Shown here: one piece after another, positions 41,988 to 53,078 of the stretch
Layout: every line of letters begins with the position of its first letter
Position numbering within the stretch: position 1 is the first letter of the stretch
DNA from: Effrenium voratum
Lineage: Eukaryota > Sar > Dinophyceae > Suessiales > Symbiodiniaceae
DNA: 64,000 nt
NCBI GenBank assembly: GCA_963377175.1
Contig: CAUJNA010000833.1
Location: 81,898-145,897, forward strand
Direction: 5' to 3'
Position numbers and translations under genes: made by a program
The notes under the pieces: model-generated
Told to the model about the DNA's origin: nothing
Databases searched by the model: none
What the model saw: only the letters and a program-made list of their open reading frames with translations

Positions 41988-42125
41988 CAGTCGCACGGTC
42001 ACGCAGTATGAGGCGAACGTAACTGCCCCACCCCATCCCCCCCCCTCAGGACGCAGTCGCACGGTCACGCAGCAAGAAGCGAACGTAACTGCCCCACCCC
42101 ACCCCCCCCCCCCCCAGCCCCAACA
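41988..42125 (+). repeat. Direct duplication of about 65 bp
   Basis: CGCAGTCGCACGGTCACGCA then GCGAACGTAACTGCCCCACC occurs twice, each followed by a C-run (42040-42050 and 42103-42115). Confidence 0.85.
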
Positions 42126-42461
42126 CGCAGTTGCGCCGCCGCGCAGTAAGCGGCGATCGCAATTCCAGGAGGCTCCGATTCGCAAGTTACTTTGGCCGTA
42201 TGAGCTAAGGAGGCTTTTTGTGTCGCGAGGACAAGATAACTCAGAGCTTGAAATTTCACGAGTTTTCACGGCTTTTTCACGGAGTAGTAGCGGCCTTTCA
42301 GTTTCCCGCGCGAGTTATTACGGCCGTTAGACCGAGCTTTCACGGCTTTACGGGGGCCAACGAGCGCAAGTCGCCGAGGACATCTTAGCTCAAAAAGCCA
42401 AGGTAACTTGGGACTCGGAGCCTCCTGGCCCCCCACCCCACGGGTGCCGCAGGATAGCCCC

Positions 42462-42556
42462 CCCATGTGTTCGAAAATGACCCACTCTGTGTTCGAAAAT
42501 GATCCAGGACATCGGTGTTCGAAAATGATCCAAAATCGGTGTTCGAAAATGATCCC
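42462..42556 (+). repeat. Four copies of TGTTCGAAAATGATCC
   Basis: Copies begin near 42467, 42491, 42518 and 42539 with varied spacers. TTCGAA is palindromic. Likely a dispersed dinoflagellate minisatellite word, not a coding repeat. Confidence 0.75.
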
Positions 42557-42559
42557 CCT

Positions 42560-44225
42560 CCCCTGCGTGCTGGCCTTCCTGTAGCGCAACTGCTTGACCC
42601 CCTCCGAAAGCAACCTTGATGCCAAAGTGCGCGCTTGCAAACAGCTCGAGTTTCGCACGCCATTTGCAAAAAAGTAGGTAGTGAGTGACGCGCTGCGTTG
42701 CCTGGCGCACGCGCACGTTCAACACTTGTGACTGAACAGTAACGATTTGAGTAACAAGAACACCAACCTAACAAAACAAGACAGGAGGGGAAGGAGTGTC
42801 TTTCACAGGAAGAGCAGCTTCTTCTATTCCCTTGCCCTTGCTGTGCAATTGCAAAACATAACTTGCGCTGGTGGAGGCAAGCCGACTGAAGGTTTTTCGG
42901 CGCGCACGGCCAGGAAGGCCGCCCGGGATCGGCCTTTGAACCTGGGGGAGGCGAAGGAGCTGCTAAAGGTGGGGAGGCGAATCGTTTGACTCAGACGGGT
43001 TCCGTCCTGCAAGCAGGTTTCTTCAGTTGCTTGTCCTGTAGTATGTTTTTTCGTCAAGCCTCTTTTAGCTAAACCTTGAGGCACGGTCAGATTCTTGTCC
43101 TCTGAGGCCTATTCCAACTTTTTTTGATTCGGGTTTCGGCAGGTCTTTCGATTTGAGCTTGTTGCGCCTTCTGCCTGTTTGCATGTTTCGGGCCTTGTCC
43201 TTGTGACCCACCACGCCCTGCCTTTTCGTCTTACCTACCTCGTGTCCCGGCTCCCGCTGTGCCTTTTGCAGGCTTTCCGTGAGATCGCCAGCTCCAAGGC
43301 GGGAGACACGACCAGAAACCAGCTGATTCAGTGATACGGCTTCGCGCCCGCATGAGCGTGCGCCCCTTGGAGCGATGTAGGGTAGCCATGTGTGCAGAAG
43401 CATTCGCTGCATGTGGGTTGCGCGGCGAATCATGGAGTGTTGGTGGCTTCATCATCACACAGCAGCGCTGCCATGAAAGGAGTGTCGGTGACACCGCCGC
43501 TCTTCAGGAGGAAAGGGGCAAGGTAGCAACCCTTAAACTCGCGAGGCCAAAGAATTGCCGAAAGTGGCGTCAAGGACGACGTTCCGTTCTCCTGGAGGTT
43601 CAGACCCAGGCTGTGGCGAGAACTCAGCCGTGACCCCCAAGCTGCGCCACATTCTGGCCCAGCAGGCGAAGAAATCAGCATCCGTCATGTAGGGGGGAGG
43701 GGGCAAGAGGACAAGCCCTGAACAACAAGAATGGGCAGGCGCTGAGACACAAAAGCAAAGGCTGCAGCGAACGCAAAAAGAAATCAAAGTCCTACGGCCA
43801 ACACGTACCAAATCCCTGCTAGACACCAAGCGCCCGCAACACGCAAAAGAAAGAAGCGTGTGTTACGTTTACGTTGTAGGAGCCAACAGGCGCGAAATTC
43901 TGGCCGGGAGCCAAGTCCTTGCTGGAGACCGAAGGAACTGGGGGTACAAATTCAGGACGCGGGCAAAGAAATGTCTACATTTCTGGGAGCCCAAAGCTCC
44001 CAAATTCTTCTGGACACTACTCCATAAAATAGGCGACACCGCGGCACAAAGTCAAAGGAGCCGAAGCAGGCAAACACCTCCTACAGTGCAGATGCAGCGG
44101 GCACTTCTTTCTTTGCCTGATGTTTCCCCTTTGAATGTGCGCCGCGGTGTCCGCGTCTTCGAGTTGCGCCCAGAACTTGAACGGGCGGCCTACTTGCTAT
44201 GTAGTTGGCGAACTTATGCGACTTG
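42560..44225. other. No gene recognised
   Basis: Several mid-length frames, among them 43065-43433 (minus, Lys/Arg-rich, 122 codons) and 43858-44229 (plus, 123 codons). None has recognisable motifs or a consistent neighbour. Possibly fragments of basic retroelement proteins. Confidence 0.3.
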
Positions 44226-44375
44226 CTAAGCCACTTGCAAGTTGCCTAACTTGAGTTAGTAAGTCCGCTAAGCCTGACTTTGCAGATTTACAACCTGGCT
44301 AAGTCCACTTGGCGAGTTAGAGGACTTAGCCAATGACTTAGAACTGCTCAGCATCTGCTCAGCATCTGTATCTCA
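44226..44375. repeat. AACTTAGC-type short repeats, left flank of insert
   Basis: Recurring words GTTGCCTAACTTGAGTTAG, GGCTAAGTCC and GGACTTAGCC. Similar words at 46810-46935 and 48300-48440. Confidence 0.6.
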
Positions 44376-44399
44376 GCCCCATCTCAGATAACAATGTAA

Positions 44400-45560
44400 A
44401 ATCTGAATTTGAACTACATATTTTCTTTACCCGTTTGGCTTAACTTGAACTTGCTGGTGTTCTTATCCTCTTGTTTGTCCATCGTAAAAAGTTTTATAGC
44501 TGTTTTTGGGATAACCTGCAAGCGTTGCAACATGTACAGTCCTATAGCTAATGTTTTTTTTTGTCTTTCGCTTCGCCCATGTACTTACTGTTTGCCATTG
44601 CCAGTTTTCGACTGACTTGACTAACCGTGTGCTTGTTCTATTTCATTTCAAGCGTTGCACCCCAAGCAAAACTAGGTAACGTGTAATGATGAGCGGGGTC
44701 GCAACCGTAGTGTTCCCTACGCCTAAAGTTTTCAAAAACATCCGTCAATAATAGAACCTCTGTGTACGATAAAGCTCGTCATACTGCCCGAGCGTCCTCA
44801 CGCCGAAGTGCTTCCAGACCTTATCGCCGACGTGTTCCTTGCTCAATTGACTGTAAAAGCTTTTTTTGGGTGGCGAAGCCCTTTCCTTAAGACTATCAAA
44901 ACCATCAAAGTAGTCATAAAAATAAATATCCTTGCCAGCCCAAATCTCCACAAGCTTTAGCACAGGGATTTCTATCATTGTGTCTGAAATTCTTTTCCAG
45001 TTCTCACGCTTCTCAACTTGACGAACTTCTCCAAAGGAGACGCCGAGATTCTGAAACTGTCCTTGAAACAATTTAAAACCAAAGCTGGTAAACTTCTTAC
45101 TGTTCTGAGCGATGCAGTCTCTTTAAAAATATGGTTAAGCTCTTGTTATTGGTTAGGTGACGTCTTAGTTTTGAAGATTATGAAGAAACACCTGGATTTT
45201 TAAAATTCCTCATGCTAAAACGTAGATTGCACGCTTGACAAGTTGATTCTTTCTATAAATCTGTCCATATAACCCTCGCCTTTGTATAAGTAAGGCTCGC
45301 TGCTTCCACAGTCATGGCACTGGCTACGTTAGTCATGAAACCACGCGCGCGGTGATTTTGATGCGATGTCGTTTCGCTTTTGCCGATTTGCTCTTAGCAT
45401 CAACGGGCACGGTCAAACACCCAAGGCCGGCGTAGACGACAAGAGGCGAATTGAGCTTCTTGAGTGCTTTAGTTTCACCAGTTTGTGGCGTTGCAGACGG
45501 TTTCCGCCGTTAGGAACGTGTTTTTTTGGGGTTGTGTTGAAAAGTTGTTATGATTGGATA
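44400..45560 (-). pseudogene. Decayed protein-primed DNA polymerase B of polinton (Maverick) type
   Basis: Minus-strand reading, from high to low coordinate, shows polymerase B type 2 landmarks: LVVYAGLGCLTVPVD (exonuclease I position, where the usual D-x-E is G-x-G), FLHNLQN then DVT (exonuclease II region, with stops), the intact frame 45071-44745 with FDGFDSLKERASPPKKSFYS and FGVRTLGQYDELYRT, then in another frame VLLLTDVFENF, DPAHHYTLPSFAWGATLE, and finally SRKLAMANSKYMG. Polintons are large DNA transposons related to virophages and adenovirus-like elements; this enzyme copies the element from a protein primer. Several stops and at least three frame changes make it dead. The palm catalytic motifs with YxD were not found. 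Base composition is richer in A+T than the surroundings. Confidence 0.7.
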
Positions 45561-45599
45561 CCATGGAGCAGGTCCTACATTCATGTTTCGCTATTTTCT

Positions 45600-46660
45600 T
45601 TTGTTGGCTGACTTCCCGTCAACTTATCATAGCTCTTGATGGACTTAGCGTCATCCTCCAGTTTCATCAAATCAACCTTATGCTGTGCTTGTGGTTTCTC
45701 GCTGCTTTTGTCTAAAAAATAGTTTCAGTGTTGGTGTCAGGACGATGTTTCTCAAACCGCTCAATCTCATCGTTAGTCACCATGCCCCACTCGGTGAGTT
45801 TGTCATCCACATATTTCTTGTAACAATACACAGCGTGGATGTGTGGGTTTCTGAAAAGGACCCCCTCAGTCCTTGCTTCTGGTATTTTAAGTATGATGCA
45901 CCCTTCATTGCCTGTGACTTACTGTCACTTGCGGAGTGTTAGGTGAGGCCTCCTGCTCAGTGAGGAGGACCTCCTTTCAAAAATGCTTACTGTTCATCAG
46001 TGATTTTGGTCTGCAATCGCTTGACGCAATCCAGGAAGGGTTTCCCACTTGCTGTAGTTTGATGAAATTAGCACCTTTCATTCAAGACAGTGCTTTCTGT
46101 ATCTGTCGTCCCTCAGCGCCTCCTTAAGCTTCGTGCTCAAACCTTTGAGACAGGTTTGTTCTGACCGTGTTTGTAAGTCTTATCGCCTATTTTGAGTCTT
46201 TGTGGTTGTTCCCTTCTTTTTGTATTAGTTCGCCTTGTTGGCTTTTTAGAGCGTAACTTGCAAGTCTTGTTTCTGACGTACTAGCGTAGCACTTTTATTT
46301 TATATAATGTGTTTCTCTTTCAGCAGTTTTTGGGCAAGGTTGCCTGTTGGAGAAAACAGGTTGTGGACTCAACATGGGCGCATTCATCTTACTAACTGAT
46401 TTTCGGATGAATGAGTTTATGCTTCATGGAGGGAAAGTTTTCTTTCCATTGCGCACAGCAGCTTGTCCAAAAGGACGCTCTAGGTTGCTCTTGTTGTTCC
46501 GAATGAACGCAACTGTTGAACGGACCACAACCCCTGTGGGTATTTCTCCTGCTGATGCTCTGCTCAAGTCTTCGTTTTTGCTTGGTCTTGGTTTGCCTGT
46601 TTTTCCTCTATTCGTCTCTCTTGTTCTTCTACTGATGTTCTGAGACTATTTTCGAGTTTG
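45600..46660 (-). pseudogene. Further minus-strand coding remnants of the same AT-richer insert
   Basis: Minus-strand fragments that look protein-coding: GVLFRNPHIHAVYCYKKYVD then KLTEWGMVTNDEIERFEKHR (about 45920-45730), LKEALRDDRYRKHCLE (about 46135-46085), and SAGEIPTGVVVRSTVAFI then RNNKSNLERPFGQAAVRNGK (about 46560-46440). They are interrupted by stops and frame changes. They share strand and composition with the polymerase remnant, so I infer they belong to the same inserted element, perhaps upstream polymerase N-terminus or another element gene. I recognise no family. Confidence 0.45.
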
Positions 46661-46809
46661 AAGAAGACCGGCTCGTTACTCTAGACGTTGATGATGGCGG
46701 CGGCTCTGCTTTTCTTACTGCCTCCTTTCTTTTCATCGTTGCCTTTCTATCTGTCACAATTCCAATTGATGGGCAGCTCTCGTTCTCTTCTACTTCAGTG
46801 TCCGCTTTC

Positions 46810-46935
46810 AGTTGCCCAACTTAGTGCCCACGTCATCTAACTTAGCAAAGAGCATCCACTAAGTGCTTAGAGCTCGCTTACTAAGTTCGGCAAGCGCTGC
46901 CCTCAGATATGGCTCGGTTCTAGCTAAGTTATTGC
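46810..46935. repeat. AACTTAGC-type short repeats, right flank of insert
   Basis: GTTGCCCAACTTAGTGCCC, CATCTAACTTAGC, CTTACTAAGTTCGG and TAGCTAAGTTATTGC. The start resembles GTTGCCTAACTTGAG of the left flank in the same orientation. Confidence 0.55.
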
Positions 46936-46939
46936 AGCG

Positions 46940-47640
46940 TGCGCGGAGAAGGGAACTTTTGTTGTCTTCCCGACACGCATGCGCGTGTATCCAGCTAAGC
47001 CGACGCGCGCTGCAAACCAATCAGGGTGTTTGGCCGCAACTGCGTGTTTTTGCAGTGCGTTTTTTCATGGATGAAAGGACATTTGGCTGGCCTTGAAAAC
47101 GTTATACCTGCCACTGCGCAAAGGACACGTTTTGTGCACCGACGTTTAGCGGCGTATAGAGTCCGCTATATAGAGGCCGCTATGTTACAGTTCCTTCCCA
47201 CGCAGTGTTTTAGGGGCTTGCGCGGGTCATTCTGCGCAGAGCCTTTCGCTGCGCGCCGGGCGCCAGAACAAGATGCTGCACGTGGTGTTTAACACGGGGC
47301 GGGTCTACACACGTGAGAGTTTGTGGCGGCGTGCTGCCACCATCAACGCGGGGCCAAGCCTCTGTGACAGGTTTTAGTGCCCCAGGGCCACCAAAAAAGA
47401 AGCACGAAGCAAAACTTAGCGCGAAACAACCTTTAGTAGGCTTGGCCGATGGCTAAACAAACTTTAGCGCCCACGCCGCTAAACCACTAAAAGGAAACTT
47501 TAGCGACCAGGGGCCGCTAGACCGCTCAGCACTTCAGGGGCCCAGGGGCCGCTAAGCCACTACAGTTATAGCAAACCGCTACACAAGCACCAATTCTTCT
47601 GGGCTGCTTCTTCTGCTTTGGGCAGACTGCCCATGCAGGA
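46940..47640. other. No gene recognised; AAACTTTAGCG words
   Basis: Around 47430-47580 the words AACTTTAGCG and CAGGGGCCGCTAGACCGC / CAGGGGCCGCTAAGCCAC repeat. Otherwise nothing supported. Confidence 0.35.
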
Positions 47641-47649
47641 CGCGTAGGG

Positions 47650-48150
47650 GATGTGCCAGGGTGTCGGGATGTGTTGGGGTGTGTTGGTATGTGTCGTCAG
47701 ATATGTCGGGATGCGTCGGGGTCGTGTGTTGGGATGTGTCGGGGATGTTGTTGGATGTGTCGGGGAGGTGTTGGGAGTGGTAGTGGAGTCGGAGCGGGGG
47801 TGCAGTTGGAGTTGAAGTTGGGGTTGCGTTGGAGTTGGAGTTGGGGTTGGAGTTGGGGTTGGTGTTGGAGTTGAGCGAGGTTAGAGTTGGAGCTGGAGTT
47901 GAAGTGGAGCGGAGCTGGGTGGAGTTGGAGTTAGAGTTGGAGTTGAGTTGGAGTTGGAGTTGGAATTGAAGTTGGGCAGTTGGAGTTGGAGTTGGGGTGG
48001 AGTGGGGGGTTGGGCGGAGTTGGACGGAGTTGGAGTTGGAGTTGGAGCGCGGGGGGGGAAGGTTGTGGGAGTGTGGCGCAGCAGTGGATGGGGTGGGGCG
48101 AGGGTGGGTTGTGGATTGGAGTGGGGGGGAGATCCGCGGCTGAGCTGCCG
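47650..48150 (+). repeat. TGTCGGGATGTG and GGAGTTGGAGTT arrays
   Basis: First a TGTCGGGATGTGT-type tract (47660-47770), then GGAGTTGGAGTTG hexamers (47770-48070), G-rich on the plus strand. Pro/Thr/Ser/Asn-rich minus frames are artefacts. Confidence 0.9.
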
Positions 48151-48289
48151 CGCATGCACTCACAGCCGAAGGCTTGATAAACGATCGCCAAACAACCAAC
48201 AGGAGACACGGAATCCTGGCGCAGAAGGAGGCTTCCTGCGCGCATGTTTGGCGTGACCCCAAAGCCGCTGGCCGGGTGCATTTTCGAAG

Positions 48290-48590
48290 TTCGCCCAGCG
48301 CCAGCTAAGTTCTTACATGTAGTTGCTCAGTTCCCGCCAAGTCCGCAGCAGGTACTTATAGATACTTACGCCGTAACTCGCTAAGCCTGCTATATCCGCC
48401 AAACAGTTGTAAGCGAGGCGAACTTTTATGTTAGCCAGAGAGTCCACTTATAACATGACTTGAAGCTGGCGCTAATCTTCGAGAATTACTTCATTTTCGA
48501 GAATGTAACGTTTTTTCATTTTCGAGAATTACTTCACCGCCAACGTCTCACGCCAACTTTTCGAGAGTTACCTGACCCAACAACTTCTCA
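48290..48590 (+). repeat. CTAAG words and TTTTCGAGAATTACTTCA repeat
   Basis: CTAAGTTC / CTAAGCC words (48300-48440) followed by three to four copies of TTTTCGAGAATTACTTCA-type sequence (48475-48580). Confidence 0.7.
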
Positions 48591-48594
48591 TGCC

Positions 48595-49110
48595 AACTTC
48601 AAGTCGCGCCTCTGGAAGTACAATTGTTGTACGCGGTCCCGCTGCTCCAGCTGCAATTTGCAAGGACGAATGTAGCACGCGGAGCGTACTCCCGCAGCTT
48701 CGGCTGGAAAATCCTAACTTCGAAGTGCAAGTGTGGCACGCAGAGCGCCTCCGCAGCTCAGGCCGGGCACCTTGCGCACAGATACAAGCGCTGAGCATCT
48801 TGCGGAGAGAAACTTGCGCAGAGCGACGTGCGCAGAACAGTTTTAAGACAGATGTCCAGCCATTCGCGCGCATCAGCTTGCAGAGACAACTTGCGCGCAG
48901 CAGCCTTGAACAATAATGCAGCTTGCGCAGGCCACTTGAGTGAGAAATCGCGCGCCGCAACTTGCGCAAAGCACATTGCGCTGGGCAGTCTCGCGCGGAG
49001 CCAACTTAAAGCCAGTTGCGAAAAGTACCTTGCGCAGAGCCAAGTGTAAGAAGGTGTCTTCGCGACTGGAAGAGCGCCGCTTGGGGAAAATGCTTTCGGG
49101 CCAATGTTCC
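48595..49110 (+). repeat. TTGCGCAGAGC-type irregular repeats
   Basis: Recurring words AACTTGCGCAGAGC, GCGCGCAGC and CAACTTGCG at irregular distance. No gene supported. Confidence 0.45.
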
Positions 49111-49234
49111 TCTAGTTCCCATTTGTGTTTTTCTTGGGGGGGAAGGGGTTGTCCCGACTTTCCTTCTTCAAGGCTGATGTAGAAAGTTTCGTTGTGGAAT
49201 GGCGAATCTAAAATGGTGATGGAACACGCAGTGG

Positions 49235-50010
49235 ATGGCTGCTAAGCTTTCTCATGTCGAGCAGGTGTTGCTGGATAAACGCGGCACACACTCGAGACGC
49301 GAAGGACTTTCAAAGAACATTGGGCAACATCCACAAGCAAGGCGCGGCCATGTGGTTGAGTTTGAGTTTGTGTTTCCTTTTGTTCAAGCGGCCTGTACGA
49401 TTGCGAAGGAATGTTGCAGTATGTTGGAAGTTGGAGTTGCAGCTTTCGGCCCGGCTTGGGAATGCAATCCTACTGTGCGACGAGCCGCCCAGTTTTGAGG
49501 TTCCTTTCGTTCTTTTGCAGGAAATTATTGGTTGGTTTCTGGACGAAGGCCCGGAGGCTGTGCAGAAGATGCAGCCGATGTTTGTGGGCCAGTCCTTTAA
49601 TCCCACCATGGCCCCGTCCCCGGCTCGCACGGCTGAAAGCGTTGGGAAGTGGCCTTCAGTTGACTTTTTCCAAACCAAGGCGATGTACGATTTTCCCTTG
49701 ACCAACGACGGGTATCAGGACCTTGACCTGTTGCTGCGGGGATGTCCTTGCTGGACGCGGTTGTAAATTTGTTTGGCTCCACAAATCGTGTAGGTGTCTC
49801 CAGCGGCTACCAACCCGGGTGTGTGATCCGTCATGGGCAGGACTTGGCGCAGGGGATCAGCAAGCACTCCTGGAATATCCATGTGAAGGCTCAAGCGCAC
49901 GAGGCGGCTGTTTTGCGGGCTTGGGCGCACTTGGGTGCTACAAGCTCAACCAAACAAGCACTTCTGGCAAAGTCTCTCACGTTGCAGGTTGAGCGCTTGC
50001 TGCGCACGCC
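49235..50010 (+). CDS. Hypothetical protein fragments, two plus frames
   Basis: Plus frames 49235-49498, 49254-49766 and 49742-50010 look like parts of one broken or spliced gene: LSHVEQVLLDKRGTHSRREG, then LQEIIGWFLDEGPEAVQKMQ and KAMYDFPLTNDGYQDLDLLL, then SLLDAVVNLFGSTNRVGVSS and QGISKHSWNIHVKAQAHEAA. Amino-acid composition is ordinary and unlike the low-complexity flanks. The frame change near 49735-49745 could be an intron or a frameshift. I recognise no family. The last frame runs into the GAAAG array and loses meaning after about 50010. Confidence 0.35.
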
Positions 50011-50109
50011 CCCAGGGGCATTCTTCGGCATTCCTGGAGAACCTGGACAGGACTCAACAGCGCAACTGCCCGCCCACGCAGCCGTCCGTTTGCCCACCCA
50101 CCCAGTCCA

Positions 50110-50762
50110 TCCTCTGGGAGAAAGAGGAAGGAGAGAAAGAAAGCGGGGAGAAAAAGAAGGAAGGGAGGAAAGAAGGAAAGAATTAAGGCGAAAGAGAAAT
50201 AGAAAGATAAAGAAAGAAGGAATGAAAGAACAAGAACAAGATAGAAATAAATCAAGAAACAAAAAAGGCGGAAGGAAGGAATAATGACAGTAAGCAAGAA
50301 GTAGATCAAGTGTGGAAGAAAGAAGGACATATTCATACAAGGGAAGAAAGCAAGAAAGAAGGAAAGAAAAGCAATAACGGAAGAAATGCATACATACATT
50401 CTCAACCAGGTCAAAAAAGCAAGGAAGGATTCAAGGAAGGAAGGAGGGAAGGAAGGAAAGAGGGAAGGAAGTAAGGAAGGAAGTAAGGAAGGAAGGAAGT
50501 AAGGAAGGAAGGAAGTAAGGAAGGAAGGAAGGAAGAAAGGAAGAAAAATAATAAATGCCGAAAAACGATAAAAAAGACAGATGGAAAACAGAAAGAAAGA
50601 AGGAAAGAAAGGCAGAATGAAAGAAAGAAAGGAAGAAGGACAGACAGAAAGAAAGAAGATACAAAGGAAGAATCAAACAATGACAAACGAAAGAAACAAA
50701 CAATGGCGAAAGAAACATTTTGAAAGAATAAACGAAAGAACAAGATCAAGATCAGAACAACA
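50110..50762 (+). repeat. Purine-rich GAAAG/GAAGG array
   Basis: GAAAGAAAG and GGAAGGAAGGAA words, nearly all purine on the plus strand. A regular GGAAGGAAGTAA block lies at 50425-50535. Confidence 0.9.
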
Positions 50763-50764
50763 AC

Positions 50765-52226
50765 AGTTCTGCTTGCTTCTTTGTCTCTTTGCAGCTTTCT
50801 GCCTGTCTTTCCCTTTGTTTCTCTTTGCCTTCTTGTTTCTTTCTTTCGATACCCATGTCTTTAGCTCTTGACTTTGTGGCATTCGTTCTTTCTTGCGTTC
50901 TTTCCCTCGGTCGTTATAGAATGTTTCCTTCTGTTGCATCTTCACGTCTTCCTTTTTGGTTGCGTTTCTTTTCGTCGAGCGCTTCTTTCTTTCTTGAATT
51001 CTTCCTTCTTTCTTTACTTCTTTATTATTTTCTTCCTTCCTTCCTTGCTTTCCTTGCTTATTTCACTCTCAATAATTGTTTTGTATTGTGCGTTCTGTGT
51101 TGCTTGCCGTTGCTCGTTGTTTTTCTTTGTTGCTTTCTTTATTTTCTTTATTTCTTTAATCATTTCTTGTTTGTTTCGCGATCAATTTTTGTATATTTGT
51201 TTCTGCTTCGTTATTTCTTTCCTCTCTTGCTTTCTTTCTTTCTGTATTTTTTCTGTCTTTCTTTCTTTCTTTCTTTCTTTCCTTCTTGCTTTCTTTCTCT
51301 CATACTTTGTTTCTTTCTGTCTGTCCTTTTCTTATTCATCTGTGTTTGTCTTTTTGTCTTTGTTTTCTTTCCGTGTTTCTTCTTTGTTTCTGCCTTTTCG
51401 CGTCTCTGCTGCATTGCTTCCTTTCTGTCTTTCTGTCTTTTGTTCTTTCTTTCTTTCTTTCGTGCATTTTTTCATATTTCTTGCTTCCTTCCTTCCTTCC
51501 CTCCCTCCCTCCCTCCCTCCTTCCTTCCTTCCTTCCTTCCTCCCTCCCTCCCTCCCTCCCTCCCTTCCTTGACTTCCCTTGTGTTCTTCATTGTTTCTTT
51601 CTCGCGGGCTTTCGCCGCTGTTTTCTTTCTGTCAGTCGTTCTTTTTAGTTCATTTACTTCTTTCTTCCTTGTCGTTCTTGCATTGTTCTGTCTTTCTCCT
51701 TTTCTGTATTTGTTTCTTTTTGGCTTTCTTGCTTTCTGTCTCTGTTTCTTCCTGTGTGTGTTCTTCCTGTACGTATTCTTCCTGTATGTATTCTTCCTGT
51801 ATGTATTTCTTTCTTTGTTTCTTTCTTTCTTTCTTGCCTTCTTTCTTTCCTCCCTTTTTGTGTTTTCGTCTTTTTCGTTCTTTATTTTCCGTCTTTGTTT
51901 CTTCTTTCCTTCTGTCTTTCTCTCTTCTTTTTCTTTCTTCCTTCGTTTCTGCCTTTCTTTGTTGACTTGCTTGAGCATGTATGTATGTCTTTCTTTCTTT
52001 CCGTTTTCTTTTCGTGGTTGCTTGTCTTTCCGGTTTTGTTCTTTCCTTCTTGCTTTCCTTCTTGCTTTCCTTCTTTATGCGAGTATGTTTTTTTTCCCTC
52101 TCTTCCTTCTTTCCATACTGCGTTTACTTATTTCTTTTCCACTTTATCTCTTCCTTCCTTCCGCACCTTCTTTGTTGCTTGCTTTTTGTTTCTTCTTTTT
52201 TTTCTTTCTTTCTTTCTTTCCTTCCT

Positions 52227-52278
<52 letters not shown>

Positions 52279-52371
52279 GCTTTGTGTCTTTCTTTCTTTC
52301 TTGTTCTCGTTCTTGTTCTTGATGTTGTTCTTTCATTCCTTCTTTTGCTGTGTGTTTCATTCGCTGTTGTT

Positions 52372-52417
<46 letters not shown>

Positions 52418-52855
52418 TTGCATTCTTGCATTTTTGCATTCTTGCATTCTTTCCTGCTTTCAATATGATGCTTCTCTTCCTTTGGATCTTCTTTACGTAT
52501 GTCGGCCCCTTTTTCTTTCTGCCATTCTTTCTTGCTGTCGCTCTTCCTTTCTTGCTTTCTGTCTTGCTTTCTTTCTTGCTTTCTTCCCTTCTTTCTTTTT
52601 TTTTCTTTCTTTTTGCTTACTTGCCTGCTTTCTTTTCTTGTGTTTGTGTCGTTCTATATTTCTTTCCTTCTTTCTTTCTTTCTTTCTTGCGTTCTTGTGT
52701 TTGTCTGTCTTCCTTTCTTCTTCTCATTGCTTTTCAATATTTAGTTTTCTCTTTTTTCTTTCTTTCTTTTTCGCTATCTCTTTGTTCCTTTTTTGTCCTG
52801 TTCTTGTTTGTTTACTTATTTCTTTCGTTTCCTATTTCTCTTTTTATTACAGAAA
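50765..52855 (+). repeat. Pyrimidine-rich CTTTCTTTC array
   Basis: About 2.1 kb of TTTC and TTCC words, nearly all pyrimidine on the plus strand. It includes a CTTCC/CTCCC block (51485-51570) and pure TTTC runs (52205-52280, 52372-52415). The 559-codon Phe/Ser/Leu frame across it is a composition artefact. Confidence 0.95.
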
Positions 52856-52894
52856 TGCAGGCATAGAGAACGACATGCGTAAAGTAAGAGCTGA

Positions 52895-53047
52895 TTAAAG
52901 AAAGAAAGGAAGACAGAAAGAAAGCGATACGGAAAACAACAAAAGAGAAAGACCGAAAGGAAGGAAGAAACCCAAACATCAATCAAAAAGAAAGAACGAA
53001 ATAAAGAAGCAAACCAAGAAAGAAACACAGAAACGCAGAAAGAAGGA

Positions 53048-53078
<31 letters not shown>

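Noticed and set aside
50789..52468. 559-codon Phe/Ser/Leu-rich frame resembling a membrane protein
   Set aside because: Translation of a TTTC microsatellite; no plausible helix pattern or motif.
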